Source: Pseudomonas viridiflava (GTDB lineage: Bacteria; Pseudomonadota; Gammaproteobacteria; Pseudomonadales; Pseudomonadaceae). From it: 64,000 nucleotides of DNA. Shown here piece by piece: positions 7,054 to 15,975 of this stretch. How positions within the stretch are numbered: position 1 is the first letter of the stretch; every line of letters begins with the position of its first letter. The DNA lies in contig NZ_UUPU01000062.1 in NCBI RefSeq assembly GCF_900591205.1, forward strand, positions 1-64,000. Reading direction: 5' to 3'. The position numbers and the translations under genes were made by a program. A model generated the notes under the pieces. That model saw only the letters and a program-made list of their open reading frames with translations, made no database searches and was not told the DNA's origin.

Positions 7054-8958
7054 TCAGTTCAGGGCGAACCGTTTTTGCATCAGGCACAGCCCGGCAATTT
7101 CCATCAGCAGGTTGTCTGCCGATGCGCGTTGGGCTGGCGACAGGCTTGGCAAGGTTGCCAGCAAGGCGCGCACTTTACGCGGGTCGAAGAACGGCACATT
7201 GCTTAAAGCCGGCCCGCTCAAGACGTCGTTGACCATCTCGAACAGTTTAGATTGCGGGCTCTGCGACGCCGGTGGGGCGCGGAAGTACTGCTTCTTGCGA
7301 TCCAGTACCGCCTGGGGCACGTAAGGGCGCATGGCTTCGCGCAGGGCGTATTTCTCGGTGGCGCCGCGCACTTTCATGTTCACCGGCAAGCGGCAGGCGG
7401 CTTCAATGACCTGGTGGTCCAGCAGCGGCGGACGGCCTTCGAGGCTGCCGGCCATTTCCATGCGGTCGCCCAAGGACGTGAGGACCACGTTCGGCAGGCT
7501 GGATTTGGCCACCATGTACAGCGAGCGGTTGACCGGCTCCCAGCCGTTGAGCGCACGTGGGCTCAGGCGGTCGTAGAACTGGCGATAGGCGTCCACATCA
7601 CAGAAACGTTCGCGGAAGTCATCGGTGTACAGCTGCGCCAAGGGGCCGAACAACGCGGACTGAGTCTGCAGCCAGGACACGCCGTGGCCCAGTTCGTCCT
7701 GCACCCACTTCACGTCATTCTTGCCGCCGGGCAGGTAGCGCTCTTCGCTGGCGTGCAGGCGCCGGGTGAGTTCGGCGATGGCCGCCGGGTCCTGATGCTC
7801 GTGGTTGTACAGCACCATGTCGCGGCGGTAGTGCGGGTAGCCGCCGAAAACTTCGTCGGCGCCTTCACCGGTCAGCACCGCACGCATGCCTTGGTTTTGC
7901 ACAAACTTGCACAGCAGATACTTGGCGACGCTGTGGGCGTTGGCGAACGGCATTTCAGCGTGCCACAGGGCGTTCTCAAAGTTGTCCGCCATATCGGAGG
8001 AGTTCACCGACAACACATTGAGGTGAGCGCGGTTATGCCGGGCCGCGATTTCGGCGTACTGGCGTTCGTCGTAGGCTTGCTCGCCTTCGAAGGACAGGTG
8101 GAACGCCTGCAACGGCTGGCCGGTCAGTTCGGTGGCGATCCCGAGCATGGCCGAGGAATCCAGCCCGCCGCTGAGGCACACCCCCACCGGTACATCGGCA
8201 TGCAGGCGCAGGCGTACGGATTCTTCGATGGTGTTGCGCAGGGAGTCGATCATCTCGGCTTCACTGCGTTGCTCGCTGGCTTGCGCGTCGGGGAAGTCCC
8301 AATCCCAATACTGCTCGGTCTGCAGGCCGCTTTCGTCGGCGATGATCCAGCAGCCCGGCTTGACGCTGCGAATATTGTTGAACACTGTGCGGTCACGCAG
8401 GATAAAGCCACGGCTGGCGTAGGCTTCGTGGTCCCACTGCGCCGGGATACCGGCTGCCAGCAGCGCTTTGATTTCCGAGGCGAAATACCACGCGCCTTCA
8501 TGTTCGGTGTAATACAGCGGCTTGACGCCCACCCGGTCACGTACGGCAAACAGCTTTTTGCGCAGGCGATCGAAAATCAGGATGGTGAATTCGCCGCGCA
8601 GTTGCTTGAGGCCGCGTACGCCGTGGCGGCGGTACAGGTGCATGGCGATCTCGCTGTCGGAGGAGGTCTTGAAGCGGCAACCATCGCCCTCCAGTTCCGT
8701 GCGAATGCGTTGGTAGTCATAGAACTCGCCGTTGACCATCATCACCAGATCGCCTTCGTCGGCCACGATCGGCTGCGTGCCGTTGCCCAGCCCGACCAGG
8801 CCCAGGCGTACATAACCGAAAGCCGCCTGGCCCTTGGGGTCGAACCACTGGCTGGAGCTGTCCGGGCCGCGATGATGGATGGCGCGCAGGGCGGCATCGA
8901 ACATGTTCGGGTTGAACGCACGAGGTTGTTTGGCAAACACGCCAATGTATCCACACAT
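7054..8958 (-). CDS. Class II glutamine amidotransferase / asparagine synthetase-like amide synthetase
   Basis: A 634-residue AsnB-type enzyme. The N-terminal Ntn domain starts MCGYIGVF, so Cys2 is the glutaminase nucleophile after Met removal; this decides the ATG at 8958 rather than the one two codons upstream. The RGEFTILIFD and RDRVGVKPLYY segments follow. The C-terminal synthetase domain carries the PP-loop SGGLDSSAMLG, then TGEGADEVFGGYPHY and SLGDRMEMAGSLEGRPPLLD. Family enzymes activate a carboxylate as acyl-AMP and amidate it with ammonia from glutamine. Here it sits between an AurF-like N-oxygenase and an exporter, so a role on a secondary metabolite (amide or N-acyl bond formation) is more likely than housekeeping asparagine synthesis. 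Substrate unknown. Confidence 0.85.
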   Translation of the reverse strand: MCGYIGVFAKQPRAFNPNMFDAALRAIHHRGPDSSSQWFDPKGQAAFGYVRLGLVGLGNGTQPIVADEGDLVMMVNGEFYDYQRIRTELEGDGCRFKTSSDSEIAMHLYRRHGVRGLKQLRGEFTILIFDRLRKKLFAVRDRVGVKPLYYTEHEGAWYFASEIKALLAAGIPAQWDHEAYASRGFILRDRTVFNNIRSVKPGCWIIADESGLQTEQYWDWDFPDAQASEQRSEAEMIDSLRNTIEESVRLRLHADVPVGVCLSGGLDSSAMLGIATELTGQPLQAFHLSFEGEQAYDERQYAEIAARHNRAHLNVLSVNSSDMADNFENALWHAEMPFANAHSVAKYLLCKFVQNQGMRAVLTGEGADEVFGGYPHYRRDMVLYNHEHQDPAAIAELTRRLHASEERYLPGGKNDVKWVQDELGHGVSWLQTQSALFGPLAQLYTDDFRERFCDVDAYRQFYDRLSPRALNGWEPVNRSLYMVAKSSLPNVVLTSLGDRMEMAGSLEGRPPLLDHQVIEAACRLPVNMKVRGATEKYALREAMRPYVPQAVLDRKKQYFRAPPASQSPQSKLFEMVNDVLSGPALSNVPFFDPRKVRALLATLPSLSPAQRASADNLLMEIAGLCLMQKRFALN

Positions 8959-9003
8959 AAACATTACTCTATTGAATTTGTATTGGTCAGCAGCACGCTG
9001 GGT

Positions 9004-9999
9004 TCAGACGGTGGTCACCGGTTCCGGTATTCCGTGCAGCTCAGGCAGCACCGAGGCGGGATGTATGCCGATTGAGCTGAGGATCTCGGGCATGGCCGAG
9101 TAGTCCGCTTCGCCGGTCTCGATAAATTGAGTGGGCAGCAGCAACGATCGGTCGCCGAAGACTTCAAGCAGTTGGGGCAGGATGATTCGCCACGCGGAAA
9201 TCTCGCGCATCGGGAAAATCCGGATCGAGTTGGCGATGCCACGGGTAAACAACAGGGTTTGCTGCGCGGTGAAGTCGCCGACCACTTGCTGCACGAACAG
9301 CGGGAAGATGTGCTTGTGCACCAGCTCGTCCTTTTTGTGCAGGGCGACTACGTGACGAAACACCGGTTGGATCTGCGGCGCGTCGCTGAGGTCGGCCAGG
9401 TAATCGCTGATAAACGTCTCCGAGACCAGCGAGAAGGCCAGACGGTAGATCTTGAAGTCCGCCTCGGACATGGTGGCCTGCGCCTGGCTCAGGTGGCGGG
9501 TCAATTCCAGCTCCGGCCATTTGATGCGCATGCCCCGCTGGGTAATCGCCAGTTCACACATGTTGATCGAGAACAGCGTGTGGTAAGCCTCATCCGCCAG
9601 GGTTTCGGAAATTGTCGCGGCGCTGGCGGAACTCAGGCGCGAGCCGAGCTGCAGCAGGTCGATGCAGGATGGGCAGATGATCTCGGTTTCGATGGCGATG
9701 GTTTTCTGGTTGTAGATGACCCATCCGGCCGACAAGATCAACAGCTTCAGGGCATGCGGGTAGTTCTGGTAGTGCGGGTCATGGGCGAAAGGTAACAGGG
9801 CCTCGAGAAAGTCCGGCGCCTGCAGGTCAAGCTGGATATCCGGACGTTGTGAATCGAGCTTGATCTGTGCACGTTTGTGCCAGCTGCGTTCGATTTTGAT
9901 CAGTCGTTCATCGGCTGCGTCATTGCTGCGATAAAGATCGTCTTGAGTGCTGTGCTGAAACATGGTTTCACCGGGTTGATAGTGAGTTGTGAAGGCCAT
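9004..9999 (-). CDS. AurF-like diiron N-oxygenase
   Basis: A protein of up to 331 residues in the p-aminobenzoate N-oxygenase AurF family (PF11583 type). The diiron ligands expected from AurF are present in order: an early Glu in IETEIICPS, E-x-x-H in DEAYHTLF, Glu in LVSETFISDYL, and the final H-x3-E-x2-H in HKKDELVHKH. Family members oxidise amines stepwise to hydroxylamine, nitroso or nitro groups using O2. The start is uncertain: 9999 gives 331 residues, while an internal ATG at 9963 (319 residues) has a GGTGAAA-like site before it. It is the second gene of an operon with a crotonase, an amidotransferase and an exporter. Confidence 0.85.
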   Translation of the reverse strand: MAFTTHYQPGETMFQHSTQDDLYRSNDAADERLIKIERSWHKRAQIKLDSQRPDIQLDLQAPDFLEALLPFAHDPHYQNYPHALKLLILSAGWVIYNQKTIAIETEIICPSCIDLLQLGSRLSSASAATISETLADEAYHTLFSINMCELAITQRGMRIKWPELELTRHLSQAQATMSEADFKIYRLAFSLVSETFISDYLADLSDAPQIQPVFRHVVALHKKDELVHKHIFPLFVQQVVGDFTAQQTLLFTRGIANSIRIFPMREISAWRIILPQLLEVFGDRSLLLPTQFIETGEADYSAMPEILSSIGIHPASVLPELHGIPEPVTTV

Positions 10000-10043
10000 C
10001 CATGGTTTACCGAGACAGGCTCGGCAACGTTCACGACCGGGAG

Positions 10044-10832
10044 TTACACCACCTCTGGCGTGGTCTGGATCTTGTCCTTTTTGCGATCCAGGAAGTCGGC
10101 CAGGCGATCCTGGGTGCGGGTGTCGGAGGACACCACCGCAGCGATCAAGGCTTCCGTCATCAGGCCGTCCTGTTGGCTCTGATCCACAATGCGCGGCAGT
10201 ACGTGGGTTACCGCGTAGTTGGTCATGGGCAAGTTGCCCGCGATCTTGTGGGCCAATTCGGTGGCCTTGAGCACCGCCTGGCCGACCGGGACCAGGTATT
10301 GGGCGACGCCGCGCTCGTAGCTTTCCTTGGCGTAGAGGGTGCGGCCGGTGAGCATCATGTCGGTCATCAGGGCGATGCCGGCAATGCGTGGGAAGCGCAC
10401 GGAGGCGCCAACCCCCACGTATAAGCCGCGCATGGCTTCGGGCAGTGAGAAGAAGGCGCTGTCATCGACCACGCGCAGGCTGCAGGCCGTGGCGATTTCC
10501 AGGCCGCCCCCGATGGCGGCACCGGTAATTGCGGCCACCACCGGCACTTTGCCGAACTGAATCAGTTCGAACGTCTTGTGCCATTCGCGAAAGGCCTGGA
10601 CGTTGTCGATCACCGACTGGTCGCGGATTTCCGACAGGTCCAACCCCGTACAGAAGTGCTGGCTGGTGCTGTAGAGCACGGCGGCGCCAATGCCTTCGGG
10701 CAGGTTGCTGAAGGTGTCACGCAGTTCATGCATGACCTCCAACGACATGGCGTTGCGCTTCTGCGGGCGGTTGAGTCCCACCATGAGCACTGGGCCGTCA
10801 ACGTGTACTTCCAAGTAGTTTTTAACGCTCAT
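10044..10832 (-). CDS. Enoyl-CoA hydratase/isomerase (crotonase) family protein
   Basis: A 262-residue crotonase-fold protein. The oxyanion-hole segments are AMSLEVMHELRD and ITGAAIGGGLEIATAC. By eye, the first catalytic glutamate of hydratases is kept (SLPEAMRGLYVGVG) while the second aligns with Asp in LMTDMMLTGR, so the reaction may not be simple hydration; isomerase, hydrolase or decarboxylase chemistry are alternatives. The ATG at 10832 is preferred to one 14 codons upstream because it opens the canonical beta strand. It leads the operon with the AurF-like, AsnB-like and EamA genes and suggests that a CoA-thioester is an intermediate. Confidence 0.82.
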   Translation of the reverse strand: MSVKNYLEVHVDGPVLMVGLNRPQKRNAMSLEVMHELRDTFSNLPEGIGAAVLYSTSQHFCTGLDLSEIRDQSVIDNVQAFREWHKTFELIQFGKVPVVAAITGAAIGGGLEIATACSLRVVDDSAFFSLPEAMRGLYVGVGASVRFPRIAGIALMTDMMLTGRTLYAKESYERGVAQYLVPVGQAVLKATELAHKIAGNLPMTNYAVTHVLPRIVDQSQQDGLMTEALIAAVVSSDTRTQDRLADFLDRKKDKIQTTPEVV

Positions 10833-10939
10833 TTTCCGAATATCCCTTCGAAATAAACCCAACTTGGGGAGCAACGATTCTAGGTGGCGGGCAAATGGCC
10901 TGCTTGCTATGTCAGGTCATACTTTGACAAAATCGGGCC

Positions 10940-11737
10940 ATGCCGCCGACCTTCACTTTTTCGCCCTATGAACCCGACAGCCCCGAAGCGGTGGTGACGC
11001 TGCGCGAGTACGCCTCCGGTACGGTGTTTCCCCGGCATACCCACCGTCGCGGGCAGTTCGCCTATGCCTCCACCGGCGCGCTGAAGATGTTCACCGACCT
11101 GGGCAATTGGGTGGTGCCGCCGCAACGGGCCATCTGGGTGCCGGGCGGGGTGGCGCACGAGATGCATATGCGCGGTGACGTGGTGATGCTCAACACCTAC
11201 CTGGATGACGATGCCGCCCAGCGCGCCGGGCTGCAGGACCACTGCCAGGTGTTTGGCGTATCGCCGCTGTTGCGCCATTTGCTGGAAGCGGCGCTGGCCA
11301 TCGGGCCGTCTGCTGCGCCCAGCGTCAGGGACTGTTGTGTGCTGACCCTGCTGATTGATGAAATCGGCGCCATGCCCGAGCTGCCCCTCAGTGCGCCGCT
11401 GCCCTCCGAGTCGCGCCTGGCTCGTTCCTGTCAGCGCTTTCTCGAGTCGCCCACGCAAAAAATCTCGATCGGTGAGATGGCCGATTGGTCCAGCATGAGC
11501 CGGCGCACCTTCACGCGTAACTTCCGTGAGTGCACCGGCATGACGTTTGTGTCCTGGCGCCAGCAGGTCTGCCTGCTGGAGGCCACGGCGCGGCTCAGCC
11601 ATGGTTCGTCCATCACCGATGTGGCGTTCGAGCTGGGCTTCAGCAGTTCCAGTGCCTTCACCTCGGTGTTTCGCCGTAACCTGGGGGATTCGCCGGCGCG
11701 TTACCTGGCCAAGTCCAAGGCCGCGTCGATGTTCTGA
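10940..11737 (+). CDS. AraC-family regulator with cupin sensor, divergent from the AurF-AsnB operon
   Basis: A 265-residue regulator. Residues about 1-100 form an AraC-type cupin (FPRHTHRRGQFAYAS, PPQRAIWVPGGVAHEM) and the last 100 hold two helix-turn-helix motifs (ISIGEMADWSSMSRRTFTRNF and SITDVAFELGFSSSSAFTSVF). No ribosome-binding site is obvious before the ATG at 10940. The 107-bp divergent gap to the crotonase gene makes it the likely regulator of that operon. Its ligand is unknown. Confidence 0.82.
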   Translation: MPPTFTFSPYEPDSPEAVVTLREYASGTVFPRHTHRRGQFAYASTGALKMFTDLGNWVVPPQRAIWVPGGVAHEMHMRGDVVMLNTYLDDDAAQRAGLQDHCQVFGVSPLLRHLLEAALAIGPSAAPSVRDCCVLTLLIDEIGAMPELPLSAPLPSESRLARSCQRFLESPTQKISIGEMADWSSMSRRTFTRNFRECTGMTFVSWRQQVCLLEATARLSHGSSITDVAFELGFSSSSAFTSVFRRNLGDSPARYLAKSKAASMF

Positions 11738-11846
11738 AAGGGGCCGCGGGAGGAGGGCAATGTGGTGCCTTTTCCCACAGCGGTACGGCGTTGAATCTCA
11801 CCCTTTGTTACTAGCGCGGTCCATCTTCACCAGGAGTCACCGCCCC

Positions 11847-13400
11847 ATGCAGCACCAGTGGGATGAAATGCACCGCACCCGCAAGCCCACGTTCGTATTG
11901 TGTGGCGAGCCCCAAGGGGATGTGCTCAATCTCTATGTTCACGGTTATTCGGCGTTCTTCAACCGGCAACAGTTGGGTCACTTCAAGGAACAACTGGCGG
12001 GTATCGAAGGTTCGACCAACCTGATGCTGTTCTGGCCGGCGGGGCATTTCCTGGAAAACCTGTTTGCTCCCTTCAAGGATGTAATGGCCGCGATGCTCGG
12101 CGGCGGTAGCCTTGGCGCAGCGACGGTGGGGGTGGGCAAGGCGATTGCCTATTTTCTCGACCACTATAAAAGTGTCGAGGCTCGGGTGGACGAAGTGGCC
12201 AGGAGCCTGCTGCCGGAGCTCGCCGGTTACCTGCACGGCGAGGCGCTGCAGGTGCGGCGTATCAACCTGATCGGGCATTCCCTGGGCGCAAGAATTCTGG
12301 TCAAGAGCCTGCTGGCCAGCCCTGAGACCGCCCGCGAACTGCCGCTGGACAACCTGCTGTTGATGGGTGGCGCGATCTGTACCTCAAGCCCCTGGGATGA
12401 AGTGTCGGCGCCGCTCAAGGGGCGCGTGATCAACTGCCATTCCAGCAAGGATTGGGCCCTGGCGATGAAACCGGACACCGAGCGCTGCATCGGCCGTTAT
12501 GCGATCCCGATCACGCCGGCGCTGAAGGCCAAGGTCACCAATGTGCACCTGGCCACCTTCGACCATGCCGCCTACTGGCCGCAATTGCAGACCGTGGTGC
12601 AGTACACCGATCTGCTGCACGAGCGACGCGGTCTGATCCGCTCCGATCAGCGCAGCAGCGAGGTGCGCTTTGCCGAAGAGGACGCTGACCTGTTCCCGGC
12701 GCTGGTGCAGGCGCGGCCGGAGGAGTTGAAGTTCCTGGCCGAATTGATCGCGCAAAAGCGTAGCGCGTCGATCGACGCCACGGTGCGTGAACCGCTCAAG
12801 CTGGCCGTTGAGTTGCAACGCATGGGCGGCGACACTTTTATGAACCTGGCCCGCGGCCATGGCGTGAGCTACCGGCAGCTCGCCGAAGATGTGGCGCAGC
12901 GCCTGGCGATCAAATTTGATGAGCCGCTGGCCAGCGTGGCGCTGGCGGACCTTGAAACCCGGGTCGCGGAAAAACTGATCGAGCAGTACAAGGATAAGCT
13001 CAGCAAGGCCGACCGGCAGGTGTTTGATGCCGAACTCAAGGCCGCCGCACAAAAAGAGCAGGGGTTGTTCACACGGTTTGATGTCGGCCGGTCGGCCACC
13101 ACTGCATTGAGCGGTACGGCGTTGGCAGGGTTGACCGGGTTTATCCTGCGCCGTGGTGCGGCGACGGCGATCCCGGTGGTAGGCCAGGCGTTGGCCGCCG
13201 CGATGCTGCTGGTCAGCGGGGTGCGGGCGTTTTCCGGCCCGGCGTACTCGATCACCACCCTGGCGGTGCTGGTGGTCGGGGTGATTCGCGAGCGTATGGA
13301 GCGCGAAGCCTTGAACCAGGAAATGGACTTGGTGGTGCAAGTGGTGGAAGCGTTTGACCTGCCCAGGGACACGGTGATGCGCACGGTCGCGTCCGACTGA
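11847..13400 (+). CDS. DUF726-like alpha/beta hydrolase with C-terminal membrane segments
   Basis: A 517-residue protein. The N-terminal half is an alpha/beta hydrolase (LYVHGYSAFFN, nucleophile elbow IGHSLGARIL, late His in FDHAAYWPQ) resembling TMCO4/DUF726 proteins. The C-terminal third is helical and ends in a glycine-rich hydrophobic hairpin (ALAGLTGFILRR, AVLVVGVI) likely to insert in the membrane. The ATG at 11847 has AGGAG about ten bases upstream; the open frame continues upstream only as a shadow of the AraC gene. Substrate unknown, and neighbours give no clue. Confidence 0.65.
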   Translation: MQHQWDEMHRTRKPTFVLCGEPQGDVLNLYVHGYSAFFNRQQLGHFKEQLAGIEGSTNLMLFWPAGHFLENLFAPFKDVMAAMLGGGSLGAATVGVGKAIAYFLDHYKSVEARVDEVARSLLPELAGYLHGEALQVRRINLIGHSLGARILVKSLLASPETARELPLDNLLLMGGAICTSSPWDEVSAPLKGRVINCHSSKDWALAMKPDTERCIGRYAIPITPALKAKVTNVHLATFDHAAYWPQLQTVVQYTDLLHERRGLIRSDQRSSEVRFAEEDADLFPALVQARPEELKFLAELIAQKRSASIDATVREPLKLAVELQRMGGDTFMNLARGHGVSYRQLAEDVAQRLAIKFDEPLASVALADLETRVAEKLIEQYKDKLSKADRQVFDAELKAAAQKEQGLFTRFDVGRSATTALSGTALAGLTGFILRRGAATAIPVVGQALAAAMLLVSGVRAFSGPAYSITTLAVLVVGVIRERMEREALNQEMDLVVQVVEAFDLPRDTVMRTVASD

Positions 13401-13441
13401 TAAGCTGCGCCCTTGTCTTGTGTGTTTGCCTGGGATACCGC

Positions 13442-14761
13442 GTGAAATTCAGCCTGCCAAAAATTGCTACCGCTCCGTTCTGCCCGCCGGAAGTGGCCGG
13501 CTCTGTCGCCGTTGACCCCAAGGCTTCGTTCTTCAAACGCGCCCTCATGTTCGCCGGCCCCGGGCTGCTGATCTCTATTGGCTACATGGACCCGGGCAAC
13601 TGGGCCACGGCCATCGAAGCCGGTTCGCGCTACGGCTACAGCTTGTTGTTCGTGGTGTTGCTGGCCAGCCTGGCGGGGATGGCGGTGCAGTGCCTGTGCT
13701 CGCGGCTGGGTATCGCCACCGGCAAGGATTTGGCGCAACTGAGCCGTGAGCGCTACAGCCGGCGCTCCGCCAATACCCAGTGGGTGCTCGCGGAAATCTC
13801 GATTATTGCCACCGACCTCGCCGAAGTGCTCGGCTGCGCGCTGGCGTTTCACTTGCTGCTGGGGGTGTCGCTGACCACCGGTATTGTGATCACCGCCTTC
13901 GATACATTATTGATCCTGGCCCTGCAAAACCGAGGTTTCCGTCGCCTGGAGGCGATCATGCTGGCGCTGGTGGCGACCATTGGCGTGTGTTTTTTCATCG
14001 AACTGGTGTTGATCAAACCCTACTGGCCCGACGTGTTCAGTGGCTTCACCCCGTCATGGTCGGCCATCAGCGATGCCGCGCCGTTGTACCTGGCGATTGG
14101 TATCCTCGGCGCCACGGTGATGCCGCATAACCTTTACCTGCACAGTTCGATCGTGCAAACCCGGCTGATAGGCAAGGACCTCGCCAGCAAACAGGATGCG
14201 GTCAAGCTGGCGCGTATCGACACCATCGGCTCCCTGGCCCTGGCGTTGCTGGTCAATGCCGCGATCCTGGTACTGGCCGCCGCCGCCTTCCACAAGACCG
14301 GCCACACCGAGGTGGTGGAGATCCAGGACGCCTATCACCTGCTAGACCCGTTGGTGGGCGGCGCTTTTGCCAGCATCCTGTTCGGCATCGCCTTGCTGGC
14401 TTCCGGGCAAAGCTCGACCTTTACCGGCACCATCGCCGGGCAGGTAATCATGGAGGGCTACCTCAACCTGCGTATCCCGTGCTGGCAACGCCGTCTGATT
14501 ACCCGCGGGCTGGCGCTGATCCCGGCATTCCTCGGGGTGTGGCTGATGGGCGACGACGCGATTGGCAAGCTGCTGATCCTCAGCCAGGTGGTGCTCAGCC
14601 TGCAATTGCCGTTTGCGCTGTACCCGCTGATCCGCATGACGGGTGACAAGCAACTGATGGGGCCGTTCGTCAATCGGCTGCCTACGCGAGTGCTGGCGTG
14701 GTTTCTGTTTGCGGTGATCAGTGGGGCGAATGCGTGGCTGATTGGGCAGTGGGTGTTTTAA
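13442..14761 (+). CDS. mntH: Nramp-family Mn2+/Fe2+:H+ symporter MntH
   Basis: A 439-residue inner-membrane protein with 11-12 hydrophobic segments. The metal-binding signature of segment 1 (MDPGNWATAIEAGS) and that of segment 6 (GATVMPHNLYLHSS) mark it as an Nramp transporter importing Mn2+ and Fe2+ with protons. A GTG start at 13442 preceded by GGGA is chosen; an upstream TTG at 13418 is less likely. A weak hairpin with a T-rich tail follows at 14863-14892. I did not identify a MntR or Fur site in the 41-bp upstream gap. Confidence 0.9.
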   Translation: MKFSLPKIATAPFCPPEVAGSVAVDPKASFFKRALMFAGPGLLISIGYMDPGNWATAIEAGSRYGYSLLFVVLLASLAGMAVQCLCSRLGIATGKDLAQLSRERYSRRSANTQWVLAEISIIATDLAEVLGCALAFHLLLGVSLTTGIVITAFDTLLILALQNRGFRRLEAIMLALVATIGVCFFIELVLIKPYWPDVFSGFTPSWSAISDAAPLYLAIGILGATVMPHNLYLHSSIVQTRLIGKDLASKQDAVKLARIDTIGSLALALLVNAAILVLAAAAFHKTGHTEVVEIQDAYHLLDPLVGGAFASILFGIALLASGQSSTFTGTIAGQVIMEGYLNLRIPCWQRRLITRGLALIPAFLGVWLMGDDAIGKLLILSQVVLSLQLPFALYPLIRMTGDKQLMGPFVNRLPTRVLAWFLFAVISGANAWLIGQWVF

Positions 14762-14862
14762 ACGATGGGTCAGGCCACGCGTTTGGGGTTCCCTGCGAAT
14801 GGTGTCTCTGCACACTGGAAGTCGCCGAAATTTGAACGCGTGCACCCTGTCCGGAAATACTG

Positions 14863-14892
14863 GCCCGTAAAATCAGAACGGGCTTACTTTTG
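14863..14892 (+). terminator. Possible weak intrinsic terminator after mntH
   Basis: GCCCGT and ACGGGC form a 6-bp stem with a nine-base loop, followed by TTACTTTTG. The stem is short, so this is tentative. It lies between the convergent mntH and LysR genes. Confidence 0.35.
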
Positions 14893-14925
14893 AAGGAAGG
14901 CAATTTCCTCAATGGGTGTGGCCAC

Positions 14926-15858
14926 TCACCGATCCCAATACGGCACCACCCCAAAACACTCCACAAAATAATCAATCACCGTGCGCACCTTCAGCGACAA
15001 CCGCCGGCTGCCCGGCCATAACGCGGCAATCTGCTGCGGCTCCAGGGTGGTCGCTACCTCGTACTCCGTCAGCACCGCCTGCAAGGTGCCGGCGCGCAAG
15101 CCTTCGCCGATCAGCCAGGACGGAAACACCACCAGCCCCAGGCCCTGTTCGGCGGCGTGGGTCAGGGTGTCGGCGTGGTTGCCGGTGATCGGGCCCTTGA
15201 CGCTGTAGGGCTGCCAGTCGTCCTGGCCCTTGCGGAAAAACCAGCGTTGCTGGCCGGTGATGCCTTTATAGGCCAGGCATTGGTGGTTGATCAGTTCGTC
15301 AGGGTGTTGCGGGGTGCCGTGCAGGGCCAGGTAGGCAGGGCTGGCGGCGATGCGAAAATGCTGCGGGGCGAAGATGCGCGCCTGCATACCGGAGTCATTG
15401 AGCACGCCGATGCGAAACAGCAGGTCGGTGCCGTCTTGCAGGGGGTCGACGTAGGTGTCGGTTTGCTGGATATCCAGCTGCAGCTTGGGGTAGCGTCGGC
15501 ACAACTCGCCGAGCCACGGTGACAGGTGGCGCTGGCCGAACACCATCGGCGCGTTGATGCGCACCAGGCCGCTGGGTTCGCTTTCCTGTTCCTGCAGGGC
15601 CTGGCCGGCAGCTTCCAGCTGTTCCAGCATCACGCGTGCATGGCGCCCCAGCAAGCGCCCGGCCTCGGTGGGGCTCACCGCACGGGTGTGGCGATAGAGC
15701 AACTGCTGGCCGAGGGCCTGTTCCATCAGCTGGATCTGCCGGGAAATAGAGGAGGGCGCCAGGCTTTCGCGGCGCGCCACCTCGGAAAAACTGCCATGGT
15801 CCAGCACCGCCACAAACAGGCGCAATGCCTTGAAACTCAACTCATTCAAGCCCTGCAT
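14926..15858 (-). CDS. LysR-family transcriptional regulator
   Basis: A 310-residue LysR regulator. The N-terminal winged HTH reads LFVAVLDHGSFSEVARRESLAPSSISRQI, followed by a two-lobe effector domain with the LVRINAPMVFGQRHLSP opening typical of the CrgA-like subgroup. The ATG at 15858 lies four bases after GGAGGCATG. It is divergent from two YdcZ-type membrane genes, with a candidate LysR box between them, and probably controls those genes. Confidence 0.85.
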   Translation of the reverse strand: MQGLNELSFKALRLFVAVLDHGSFSEVARRESLAPSSISRQIQLMEQALGQQLLYRHTRAVSPTEAGRLLGRHARVMLEQLEAAGQALQEQESEPSGLVRINAPMVFGQRHLSPWLGELCRRYPKLQLDIQQTDTYVDPLQDGTDLLFRIGVLNDSGMQARIFAPQHFRIAASPAYLALHGTPQHPDELINHQCLAYKGITGQQRWFFRKGQDDWQPYSVKGPITGNHADTLTHAAEQGLGLVVFPSWLIGEGLRAGTLQAVLTEYEVATTLEPQQIAALWPGSRRLSLKVRTVIDYFVECFGVVPYWDR

Positions 15859-15870
15859 CATGCCTCCGGG

Positions 15871-15888
15871 TTGTGCGTAATGCGCAAA
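15871..15888. promoter_or_regulatory. Candidate LysR operator
   Basis: TTG-TGCG-TAATG-CGCA-AA is an interrupted palindrome of the T-N11-A type used by LysR proteins. It lies 13 bp before the LysR start codon and about 87 bp before the divergent membrane genes. A TAATGCGC repeat of one half occurs again near 15936. Confidence 0.45.
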
Positions 15889-15975
15889 GGTGTTGTAGGC
15901 ATGCTCCCATTTATCGCACAGCACGGCCACCGGATAATGCGCGCCATGTTTCCTTTCTTGAAGCGCAGGTGATGT

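Noticed and set aside
7054-8958. Treating the AsnB homologue as the housekeeping asparagine synthetase
   Set aside because: Possible, but its place inside an N-oxygenase/crotonase/exporter operon with a dedicated regulator favours secondary metabolism.
7252-9075. 607-codon open frame on the + strand
   Set aside because: It is exactly antisense to the asparagine-synthetase-like and part of the AurF-like gene; its composition is a GC-skew shadow with no domain.
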